Assembly (NCBI GenBank): GCA_964410485.1
Contig: CAYPHJ010000020.1
Coordinates: 1-53,483, forward strand
Direction of reading: 5' to 3'
DNA length: 53,483 bases
Source: CAYPHJ01 sp964410485
GTDB lineage: Bacteria > Desulfobacterota > Binatia > UBA9968
The notes under the pieces are model-generated. The model saw only the letters and a list, made by a program, of their open reading frames with translations, was not told the DNA's origin and searched no databases. Positions 16,897 through 24,257 of the stretch are shown here, in pieces. The position numbers were made by a program, and so were the translations under genes. Position 1 is the stretch's first letter. The number at the start of each line of letters is the position of its first letter.

Positions 16897-17889
16897 ATGG
16901 GAAAAATTCGGCTGACATTGTCTTGTTGGGAATATGACCGTACGCGGGCTCTTCAGGAGGGGAAGGTTGAGGTCGAAGGTGTGGATTTGACTTATTTACC
17001 CCTCCATGTGGAAGAGACATTTTGGCGCATGCTTCGCTATCAGGAGTTCGATGCCGCAGAGTGTTCCATGAGCTCCTATCTTATGGCGCGGGAGAGAGGC
17101 TATCCCCGGTTGATCGCCATACCCGTATTTCCGTCGAGATTCTTTCGGCACTCTTTCATCTTTGTAAACACCGACTCGGGCATTGAAAAACCGGAAGATT
17201 TAATCGGGCGCCGTGTGGGGGTGCCCGAGTACCAGATCACTGCGGCCGTATGGATCAGGGGTATTCTGCAGAATGATCACGGGGTGTCGCCGGAAAAACT
17301 AAAATGGTTTACCGGAGGTGCCGAAGATGCGGGCCGCGAAGAAAAACTCAAGCCAGACTTGGGAAAAAACGTCGACATTCAATGGATTGGGCCGGAGCGA
17401 ACGCTGTCAAGCATGCTTGAACAAGGTGAACTCGATGCTTTGATCTGCGCTCACATTCCCTCTCCGTTCGTGCGACGATCTCCCAGGGTGAGAAGATTGT
17501 TTCCAAACTTCCGTGAGGTGGAAAAGGATTATTATCGGCGCACCAAGATATTTCCAATCATGCACACCGTCGTCCTCCGCGAGGACGTGTACGAAAAGTT
17601 TTCTTGGGTGGCCCAAAGCTTGTGTAAGGCGTTTGCCGAGTCCAAGAGGATTTGCGAAGAGTCGCTGTATAAGTATTCCGCCCTAAAATATATGCTCGCC
17701 TGGTCATTTGCGGACGTGGAGGAAGAAAAGGAACTTTTTGGAGACGAATTCTGGCCTTACGGGTTGGAAGCCAATCGCCATGTCTTAGAAACTCTGATCG
17801 GATACTCTTACGACCAGGGACTGATTAAGAAATTGCCCGAACTGAAATCGCTCTTCGCGTCCAACACGCTGGAAGATTTCAAGGTTTGA
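16897..17889 (+). CDS. 4,5-dihydroxyphthalate decarboxylase-like / NMT1-type binding-fold protein
   Basis: 330 residues from ATG 16897 behind GGAGGAGAAGAG. The protein has the periplasmic-binding-protein fold of the NMT1/THI5 superfamily and is most like proteins annotated as 4,5-dihydroxyphthalate decarboxylase. Visible blocks: LTLSCWEYDRTRAL at the N-terminus, EEFWRMLRYQEFDAAECSMSSY pattern near 45-65, FRHSFIFVNTDSGIEKPEDLIGRRVGVPEYQITAAVWIRG near 85-125. There is no signal peptide, so it is cytoplasmic, which favours an enzyme over a transporter component. No ABC permease or ATPase is adjacent. True substrate unknown; the decarboxylase label rests on family resemblance only. Confidence 0.8.
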   Translation: MGKIRLTLSCWEYDRTRALQEGKVEVEGVDLTYLPLHVEETFWRMLRYQEFDAAECSMSSYLMARERGYPRLIAIPVFPSRFFRHSFIFVNTDSGIEKPEDLIGRRVGVPEYQITAAVWIRGILQNDHGVSPEKLKWFTGGAEDAGREEKLKPDLGKNVDIQWIGPERTLSSMLEQGELDALICAHIPSPFVRRSPRVRRLFPNFREVEKDYYRRTKIFPIMHTVVLREDVYEKFSWVAQSLCKAFAESKRICEESLYKYSALKYMLAWSFADVEEEKELFGDEFWPYGLEANRHVLETLIGYSYDQGLIKKLPELKSLFASNTLEDFKV

Positions 17890-18091
17890 GCCATAAAACA
17901 GGAGGATTTTTCTCGGTCCTTACCTTGACAGACTTGAGTTCAACAAATTTAGCGCGCCAGCCGCAACAGCGCAAAGAAAAACACTTCTATTTCTTCAAAC
18001 TTGGCGTGCTTTGCGTCTTTGTGCGAGTTGTATTTTTCGATTCGCAAGCCAAATCTGAAAGGACAATCTCAATCATCTTTTGCTAGGCTCT
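17890..18091. repeat. Spacer carrying an imperfect inverted repeat
   Basis: The 202-bp spacer is A/T-rich in its centre and holds an imperfect inverted repeat around 17968-18030: CGCAAAGAAAAAC on one arm and TGCGTCTTTGTGCG on the other. Such GCAAAG/CTTTGC motifs resemble dispersed intergenic repeats, but I see no second copy in this window. Confidence 0.35.
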
Positions 18092-18616
18092 ATGGCTGAC
18101 GAGAAAACGGCCCCGCTCGAAGAAACCAAGTGGTGGATCGACCGAGGTCCCCTTAAGGAACGTGAGAAGTCAATCACTGAGGCGAAAGGAATCGTCGAGA
18201 AGTGGGCGTACGAACTCCTCAAGGGTTACAATCAAGATCAGGCGATGAAAAATCTGGTCGATATCAACCCCAGGATACTCCGCGAGTTCTCAGTTCCGCT
18301 TCAGCAGTGGGGTTATTTTTCGCTCGAAGTCGGCACCTATCCGCCCGAAAAGTTGGCCAAAATTAAAAGCGCGCTACCGCTTCCGCCGGGCTCCCGCGGA
18401 ATCGTAATCGATGCGGGCTATTCGGTGAGAGTGATTATAACGGGCGATCCCGCGGGAGAACGTTATGTCGATATCAACTTCACTGACGCACCTTCCCTGG
18501 ACTATTGGGTCAAGGGACAATTGGTAGAAGAGAGAGTTTTCCCAAATCTAGGCGAGGCGGTGAAGAGAATCAGACCTCAACTGCAGCGCTATGTGACTCC
18601 TGCCCCGCGTTATTAG
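18092..18616 (+). CDS. Protein of unknown function, 174 aa
   Basis: I start at ATG 18092 (MADEKTAP). An in-frame TTG at 18080 adds four residues. No family is recognised. The N-terminal half is helical and charged (KWWIDRGPLKEREKSITEAKG, then EKWAYELLKGYNQDQAMKNL). The C-terminal half is beta-like (GIVIDAGYSVRVIITGDPAGERYVDINF). No signal peptide, membrane helix or catalytic motif is evident. The gene ends 14 bp from the convergent FmdB-type gene. Confidence 0.65.
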   Translation: MADEKTAPLEETKWWIDRGPLKEREKSITEAKGIVEKWAYELLKGYNQDQAMKNLVDINPRILREFSVPLQQWGYFSLEVGTYPPEKLAKIKSALPLPPGSRGIVIDAGYSVRVIITGDPAGERYVDINFTDAPSLDYWVKGQLVEERVFPNLGEAVKRIRPQLQRYVTPAPRY

Positions 18617-18630
18617 CGGGTCGAGAACCG

Positions 18631-18834
18631 TCAGCGGCAGGCGCAGCTTTGCGGCGTGCACCCGCAACCTGTGGAACTCGTTTCGCTCCGCGATCCTGGC
18701 GAGCTAAAAGTTGAGATCAGCTTTTCCACCGCATCACCGTTGCACTTGGGACAACTAATTGGTTCGCCCATCGAGACAACGAACTGCTCGAACACATGAT
18801 TGCAGCGACGGCATACGTACTCGAAAATCGGCAT
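18631..18834 (-). CDS. FmdB-family zinc-ribbon protein
   Basis: 67-residue protein beginning MPIFEYVCRRCNHVFE, the standard opening of the FmdB regulatory zinc ribbon. Two cysteine pairs bind zinc: CRRC near residues 8-11 and CPKC near 28-31. The tail is Ser-rich and then Cys-rich (GCGCTPQSCACR), as often seen in this family. FmdB was named from a putative regulator of formamidase, but most members have no known role. It lies 53 bp downstream of the RibBX gene on the same strand and may be co-transcribed. Confidence 0.88.
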   Translation of the reverse strand: MPIFEYVCRRCNHVFEQFVVSMGEPISCPKCNGDAVEKLISTFSSPGSRSETSSTGCGCTPQSCACR

Positions 18835-18887
18835 GGGGTCCTCGTAACTATGAATTAACCGGCAGGGAAAATTTTATAAACTTTCCT

Positions 18888-20081
18888 TCATGTTGAGATT
18901 TTCGATACGGTATTTACTTTTGCCCGTTTTGGTTTGCTGATATCTCCCAGGGGACGATTACGCGGTATCGGGACCAGCGAGGTCACTTCCAAGCCATAAC
19001 CCCGCAGACCCACCAGGTGTTTGCGGTTGTTCGTCAGGAGCCGCATTTTACCGACTCCCAGATCACGCAGAATCTGGGCCCCGATGCCATATTCCTTGAA
19101 TTCAGACCGGTAAACAAACGATGCGTTCATTTCCGTCTGTTGTCTGCCGTCCACCCTTGGATACGTCACACTGGCCGGCTGCAGCCCCCTGAGCTCCGGC
19201 TGGAGATAGAGGATTACCCCTTTCCCCTCATTTGCGATCAGCTCCATCGAGCGTTGAATCACGGCACCGGTGTTTAGAAATTGGAACCCGAACACGTCGC
19301 CCGGCACATACTTTGTGTGAACACGCACAAGTGTCTCTTCTTTTGGCGCAATATCTCCTTTGATCAACGCCAGATGTTCGCTCTGGTCCACGTGTGTATT
19401 GTAAACAATGGCTTGAAACGCGCCACCGATCCTCGTCGGCAGAGAAGCGGTCGCCGCACGATAAACAAGAGAATCGTAATTGAGCCGGTACTGAATGAGA
19501 TCAGCTATCGTGACGACCTTCAACTTGTGCCTTTTAGCGAATTTCATGAGATCGGGCTGACGTGCCATGGTGCCGTCATCCTTCATGATTTCGCAAATAA
19601 CACCGGCCGGCCTCAGACCGGCGAGACGGGCCAAGTCGACCGAGCCCTCCGTCTGCCCCGCGCGAACCAACACGCCGCCTTTTCGCGCCCGCAGCGGGAA
19701 TACATGTCCTGGAGTGACCAGGTCCTGGGGCTTGGCATCATCGGCAATGGCAGCGAGGGACGTTCTGGCGCGATCGGCCGCCGAAATACCTGTCGTAATC
19801 TGATCCGCGGCATCGATGGAAATTGTAAAAGCAGTGCCGAAGGGAGAAGTATTTTCAGATACCATCATCGGAAGTCCCAGCTGTCGAACTTTTTCTTCGG
19901 TGAGCGAAAGACAGATCAAGCCGCGCCCATGGGTTGCCATGAAATTAATCGCTGCTGGTGTTACCTTTTCAGCCGCCATGCACAAATCACCCTCGTTCTC
20001 GCGGTCTTTGTCATCCATGAGGATGACCATCCGCCCCCGACGGATCTCGTTAATCGCTTCTTCTATGGTGGCTAATGGCAT
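18888..20081 (-). CDS. ribBX: RibBX: DHBP synthase fused to a degenerate GTP cyclohydrolase II domain
   Basis: 397 residues. Residues 1-200 are an intact 3,4-dihydroxy-2-butanone-4-phosphate synthase, making the four-carbon riboflavin precursor from ribulose 5-phosphate: acidic loop DRENEGD at 26-32, TGISAADR at 97-104, TPGHVFPL with H126, and E164 in GVICEIM. Residues 205-397 have the GTP cyclohydrolase II fold but not its chemistry. The three zinc cysteines are replaced (VHTKYVPGD at 254-262 where E-C-x-T-GD is expected, and no C-D-C). The GRGIGL loop is lost (PELRGLQ). The catalytic D-x-R reads E-F-K at 327-329. This matches the RibBX class described in Proteobacteria, in which only the RibB half is active. 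A separate ribA must exist elsewhere if riboflavin is made. Confidence 0.93.
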   Translation of the reverse strand: MPLATIEEAINEIRRGRMVILMDDKDRENEGDLCMAAEKVTPAAINFMATHGRGLICLSLTEEKVRQLGLPMMVSENTSPFGTAFTISIDAADQITTGISAADRARTSLAAIADDAKPQDLVTPGHVFPLRARKGGVLVRAGQTEGSVDLARLAGLRPAGVICEIMKDDGTMARQPDLMKFAKRHKLKVVTIADLIQYRLNYDSLVYRAATASLPTRIGGAFQAIVYNTHVDQSEHLALIKGDIAPKEETLVRVHTKYVPGDVFGFQFLNTGAVIQRSMELIANEGKGVILYLQPELRGLQPASVTYPRVDGRQQTEMNASFVYRSEFKEYGIGAQILRDLGVGKMRLLTNNRKHLVGLRGYGLEVTSLVPIPRNRPLGDISKPKRAKVNTVSKIST

Positions 20082-20227
20082 GGCCAGTTAATCTATCATC
20101 TGGGCTCCGGCCGTCAACCTGCCGGTTCTTCGACCACCCGTTCTTTAAATGCAGGCCGGCTTTCAAGTTTTTACGTTTCGACCCCTATTGGTTGACTTTC
20201 CTTGGTAGAATGTTAGCAAGGCAAGAA

Positions 20228-21256
20228 ATGAAAATCGGCCTCATCGGCCCTCGCGGGGCAGGAAAAACTACGATCTTCAACATGCTCACCGGACTCAAGG
20301 CGGACATCGGCACGGGTAAGGGGGAGATTCATTTAGGTGTCATAAAGGTTCCTGACAAACGCGTTGACAAGCTCGCTCAAGTCTTCAGACCGAGAAAAAC
20401 GACCCACGCGGAGATTCGCTTCACTGATTTTCCCGCTGGGCAAGCCGAGGACGATCTCAAGTCAAATAACGTACTGGTCATGCAAATGCGCGACGCGGAC
20501 GCCATCGCGCTTGTTCTCAATGCTTTTGATCCGCAGGCCGACCCCATCAGAGACCTGAATCGGGTACTCACGGAAATGATCCTTGCAGATTTGACGGTCG
20601 TGGAAAATCGGCGCACGCGCCTCAAGAAAGAGAAAGCCCGGCCGCAAGAAGAGGCTCTCTTGGAGCGTTGCAGCGAAGCGTTGGAAAATGAAAAAAGCCT
20701 TAGAAATCTCGAGTTTACCGACAATGAAGAAACCCTGCTTTCGGGCTTCGGATTTCTCAGCCGCAAGCCGCTGCTGGTGTTGTTCAATCGGCCCGACGAC
20801 CAGGCCGGCCTGCCGTTGTCGGACGCACATCAGGAGGAGTTGAAACGTCGGGGCTTGCAAGGCTTGCCGCTTGCCGCAAAGGTTGAGATGGAGGTCGCCC
20901 AACTCGACCCGGCCGATCGGGAGGCTTTTTTAAAAGACCTGGGCATCCAAGAAGCGGCACGAGATAGATTCATACAGGCTTCTTATCGCCTGTTGAACCT
21001 CATCAGCTTTTTGACCTGTGGTGAGGACGAAGTTCGAGCATGGACGATCACCAAAGGAACTTCCGCGCGCAAAGCGGCGGGGAAGATCCACAGCGACATG
21101 GAGCGCGGTTTTATCCGTGCCGAGGTGATCGCCTACGACGATTTCGTTGCCTTTGGAAGCGAGACCAAATGCAAGGAAGCAGGAAAGCTGAGACTCGAAG
21201 GCAAGGATTATGTCGTCCACGATGGAGACATCATTCACTTTCGCTTTGCCATATAG
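20228..21256 (+). CDS. YchF-like P-loop NTPase with TGS domain, divergent
   Basis: About 342 residues from ATG 20228 (MKIGLIGP); a longer frame from 20075 lacks support. P-loop GPRGAGKT at residues 7-14, FTDFPAG at 66-71 as the G3 segment, and a C-terminal TGS domain that is strongly YchF-like (WTITKGTSARKAAGKIHSD, RGFIRAEVIAYDD, DYVVHDGDIIHFRF). YchF/OLA1 proteins are ribosome-associated ATPases linked to stress responses. Differences from standard YchF: the G1 lacks N-V-G-K-S, and the nucleotide-specificity motif N-x-x-E appears as LFNRPDDQ. It may be a paralogue with altered nucleotide use. Divergent from ribBX; the 146-bp shared region has no obvious operator. Confidence 0.85.
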   Translation: MKIGLIGPRGAGKTTIFNMLTGLKADIGTGKGEIHLGVIKVPDKRVDKLAQVFRPRKTTHAEIRFTDFPAGQAEDDLKSNNVLVMQMRDADAIALVLNAFDPQADPIRDLNRVLTEMILADLTVVENRRTRLKKEKARPQEEALLERCSEALENEKSLRNLEFTDNEETLLSGFGFLSRKPLLVLFNRPDDQAGLPLSDAHQEELKRRGLQGLPLAAKVEMEVAQLDPADREAFLKDLGIQEAARDRFIQASYRLLNLISFLTCGEDEVRAWTITKGTSARKAAGKIHSDMERGFIRAEVIAYDDFVAFGSETKCKEAGKLRLEGKDYVVHDGDIIHFRFAI

Positions 21257-21403
21257 TGCCTCCCTTCTTTCGATTGTCGCTCGAATCGCCCTTCCAGTCC
21301 GCAGTTTGAGTGAGGTTGGAAAATCAACTATGATCGCCGCGCCTGCATGGCTTGAAGCTTAAAATTCGCCGATTTCTGCTTGGCTTCTCAAAGAAAGGAA
21401 CCT

Positions 21404-22849
21404 ATGAGAACTCTCATTCAGGGCGGATATGTTGTTGGATTCAATGGTGTGGAACACGAGATCATTAAGGATGGTATGGTTGTTTACGAGCGCGACCGGA
21501 TTGAATTTGTCGGCAAAGATTACGCACAACCGGTCGATCGGACAATCACAGCCAAAGGGTGCCTCATATCGCCCGGCTTCGTCGATACGCACTTTCATTC
21601 CGGCATCAACGCGAGCGATTATCTCCTTTCCGATGCCAACAAGCTCGACTACTTTGCATCCAACTATCTTGCTCATGGCGCCCCAACGCGTGAGGGGGCG
21701 CATCATGCTCACCTCAAGGATGTCGATATCGGACAGCGGTTTTCGCTCATCCATGTCCTCAAGAGCGGTGTCACAACGACGCTGGAGATTGGTGGACCCG
21801 GCGTTGCTCCCGAGCCATATGTCCGGATGGTAGATGAGGTAGGAATCCGATGTTACACCGGGCCCAGTTACAAGAACGTCAATTTTTTTCACGACCGCGA
21901 CGGCCGTCTAGAATATGATTGGGACGCGGACCGCGGGCGCGCAGGTCTCAAAAGCGCGGTTGACTTTGCCAAGCGGTTCCACCAAGCGTGCAACGGCCGG
22001 TTGCACGCCATGCTGTTTCCTGGCCACGTTGACTCCTGCACGCCGGAGCTTCTCCAAGAGACACGCAAGGCGGCGCGCGATCTCGGCGTTCGCGTCCAGA
22101 TACACGCAACAATCAATCTTTATGAATTTCAAGCGGTTCTTCGGCTTCACCGGTGCACGCCTATCGAGTTGCTTAGGAGGATCGGTTTTCTCGATTCTCA
22201 AGTCTCCCTGGCGCATTGCATTTTTATCACCGGCCATAGCTGGCTTGCTGCCTATCCATATGGCGACGATCTCAAGATTATCGCGGATTCGGGTGCCTCG
22301 GTTGCCTACAGCCCGCTCAAGTATTTGAAATTAGGCGCGGTAATGGAGTCGTTTGACAGGTATCTCGGAGCAGGGATCAATATGGGTATTGGCACCGATA
22401 CCTTTCCTAAGGATATTCTCTCGGATATGCGCTACGCGGCGCTGTCTTCCCGTGTGGCGGAAAAGAAGTTCACCGCTGGCCAACCGCGCGACGTATTCAA
22501 CGCCATCACCGTGGGCGGCGCCAAGTTAGTCGGCAGAGATGATATCGGCCGGTTACAAAAAGGGGCCAAGGCCGACATCGCCATCATCAATCTCAACGAC
22601 ATCGCCTTTGGCGCCATCCGCGACCCCATCCGAGCAGTTGTGGAAACCGCTGTGAGCCGGGATGTTCGGACCGTCATCGTCGATGGAGAGTTACTGGTGG
22701 ACGAGGGGAGATACGTTCGTCTCGACGAAGACGAGTTGCTGAAAAAAGTTCAGGCCAAAGGCGAAGAAGTTTGGCAAAGCGTTCCCAAATGGCATTGGAC
22801 TGGCAAGAGCGTAGACGAAGTCATTCCGCCGGCGTTTAGAATCACATAG
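21404..22849 (+). CDS. Amidohydrolase-superfamily metal-dependent deaminase/chlorohydrolase type
   Basis: 481 residues from ATG 21404, with AGGAACCT just upstream. The composite beta-sandwich and TIM-barrel fold of the AtzA/TrzN/guanine-deaminase branch is recognisable. N-terminal beta strands (RTLIQGGYVVGFNGVEHEII) are followed by the metal motif SPGFVDTHFHSG near 61-72 (H-x-H), a histidine strand HATINLYEFQ, LAHCIFITGHSW near 270-281, and GTDTFPKDILSDMRYAAL near 330 with the metal-binding Asp. The C-terminal RLQKGAKADIAIINL segment is typical. Substrates in this branch are N-heterocycles or aminohydrolysable side chains; I cannot name one. It lies 171 bp before a class II aldolase gene on the same strand, possibly the same catabolic unit. 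Confidence 0.9.
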   Translation: MRTLIQGGYVVGFNGVEHEIIKDGMVVYERDRIEFVGKDYAQPVDRTITAKGCLISPGFVDTHFHSGINASDYLLSDANKLDYFASNYLAHGAPTREGAHHAHLKDVDIGQRFSLIHVLKSGVTTTLEIGGPGVAPEPYVRMVDEVGIRCYTGPSYKNVNFFHDRDGRLEYDWDADRGRAGLKSAVDFAKRFHQACNGRLHAMLFPGHVDSCTPELLQETRKAARDLGVRVQIHATINLYEFQAVLRLHRCTPIELLRRIGFLDSQVSLAHCIFITGHSWLAAYPYGDDLKIIADSGASVAYSPLKYLKLGAVMESFDRYLGAGINMGIGTDTFPKDILSDMRYAALSSRVAEKKFTAGQPRDVFNAITVGGAKLVGRDDIGRLQKGAKADIAIINLNDIAFGAIRDPIRAVVETAVSRDVRTVIVDGELLVDEGRYVRLDEDELLKKVQAKGEEVWQSVPKWHWTGKSVDEVIPPAFRIT

Positions 22850-23020
22850 ACCTGTCTCTTCTCACCAGCGCTGTTTACTGACAGCTTCGTGTGGCCTGAC
22901 GAGCAGCGGCGCAGCCGAGCTGCGCCTGATCCCATCCTCATGGGCGCCACCGGTCCGGTTGACGATCTGGTCCGTGAAAGATAATAGGTGTAGATCTTTG
23001 CCCGAAAGGAGTCTCTCCCG

Positions 23021-23731
23021 GTGGCTGAAATAAACGATCTCAAAAAGAAACTGGCTATGTCATCTCGTATGCTCTTCAATGCCGGACTGGTCGACTACAG
23101 CGGACATATTAGCGCGCGCATTCCCGGGAGCCAGCATTTTCTAATCCTGCCGCATCCGGTGAGCCGGGCGACCGTCACAGCAGACGATATTGTAGTAGCT
23201 GACTTTGAGGGTAAGGCTTTGGAAGGCAAATGGAACCCTCCTTCCGAAGTCTTTATGCACAGCAGGGCGTACAAGGCGCGGAACGATATTCAGAGCGTCG
23301 CTCACCTGCACAACCATATGGTGGCCGTCCTCAGTATGGTAGAGAGACCTTTTTATCCCGCCTCCTCGAATCCAGGCGCATTCTTCGGGCCAGGTCCATT
23401 GCCTTCTTATAACGATCCCGCTCTGATCCACACCATTGAACAAGGCGATGCCGTGGCTCGATCCTTAGGGAACTCGGACGCTTTGATGCTGCGCGGCCAT
23501 GGTTCGATGGTCGTCGGGCAATCCATCGAATGGGTATTTGCCGCATGTGTCGACCTCGAGGAAGCTGCGTCGCGCTTCTATAAGGCATCGTTATTGGGAC
23601 CTGTCCGGGTCTATAATGAAGACGAGGTGCAACGCGTCATGAAGGGCCGGCGCAAAGACTCCGTGGTGCAGAAGATCTGGGATCATAACGTCGCGAAAAC
23701 GCATCTGGCCGGATTGATGGGTAAGCTTTAA
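23021..23731 (+). CDS. Class II aldolase/adducin-family protein
   Basis: 236 residues, GTG start at 23021 behind GGAGTC. Zn-binding class II aldolase fold: the first half contains SGHISARIPGSQHFLILP, the acidic NPPSEVFMH (equivalent of the catalytic Glu in fuculose aldolase) near residue 73, and the metal ligands in HLHNHMVA near 92-95. The third His is in RGHGSMVVG near 158. Family members cleave phosphorylated sugars or decarboxylate/hydrolyse aromatic and heterocyclic acids; the more divergent ones act in aromatic or purine catabolism. Position next to an amidohydrolase suggests a shared degradation pathway, but the substrate is unknown. Confidence 0.88.
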   Translation: MAEINDLKKKLAMSSRMLFNAGLVDYSGHISARIPGSQHFLILPHPVSRATVTADDIVVADFEGKALEGKWNPPSEVFMHSRAYKARNDIQSVAHLHNHMVAVLSMVERPFYPASSNPGAFFGPGPLPSYNDPALIHTIEQGDAVARSLGNSDALMLRGHGSMVVGQSIEWVFAACVDLEEAASRFYKASLLGPVRVYNEDEVQRVMKGRRKDSVVQKIWDHNVAKTHLAGLMGKL

Positions 23732-23876
23732 AGGCCCTGGCGATACCACTTATCCGTGCCAGCCGCGAGGAAGCGGCGGGTGGTGTCCTGATACTCAGGA
23801 TACTCAGCTGATTTCTTGCACTGAGTAACGTCGTGTGCTATACGATGGGATTCAATTAATGGGGGAAAGCCCATCT

Positions 23877-24257
23877 ATGTACGACGATTTCTTAGCACGA
23901 ATTCTCGAACCGGACGTGTTTTTACCTTCTCAATTCTACGGCAGCGGAGGACTATCTCGTCAGCTGGAGGGCGAAAAGAGGCTGATGATTGCGATCCTTA
24001 AAGACGCAGTGGAGTGCCTCGATAAATATCGCAGCTCAAGGACCAGCGCCGGCAGGATGCAATACGAGAACGCGTTGGAATGGGTCCAAGACACTGGCAC
24101 AGAGTGGCTTTTTTCGTTTAACAATATCTGTGATCTTCTAGGATTCGATTCGGATTACCTGCGGGATGTGTTGCTCAAGCGGGAGGCGAAATCAGGTAAA
24201 CCAGCACGCGCAAACGTTGTGGCTTTTTCTGTCCTGAGCAGTCAAGAACAGATCTAG
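23877..24257 (+). CDS. Small protein of unknown function, about 126 aa
   Basis: I choose ATG 23877 (MYDDFLARIL) because GGGGGAAAG lies just upstream; ATG 23859 and GTG 23835 are in-frame alternatives. The middle (QLEGEKRLMIAILKDAVECLDKY) and the C-terminal segment (FSFNNICDLLGFDSDYLRDVLL) look like a conserved small helical protein that I recall as common but unnamed in deltaproteobacterial-type genomes; that recollection is unverified. No known function. Its stop and that of the convergent M48 gene share one CTAG palindrome at 24254-24257. Confidence 0.7.
   Translation: MYDDFLARILEPDVFLPSQFYGSGGLSRQLEGEKRLMIAILKDAVECLDKYRSSRTSAGRMQYENALEWVQDTGTEWLFSFNNICDLLGFDSDYLRDVLLKREAKSGKPARANVVAFSVLSSQEQI

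Noticed and set aside
19281..20075. Long open frame on the plus strand opposite RibBX
   Set aside because: Composition is not protein-like and it is fully antisense to a clearly conserved enzyme.
22850..23020. Possible riboswitch or small RNA before the class II aldolase gene
   Set aside because: Only short GC-rich hairpins are visible, with no conserved RNA motif.
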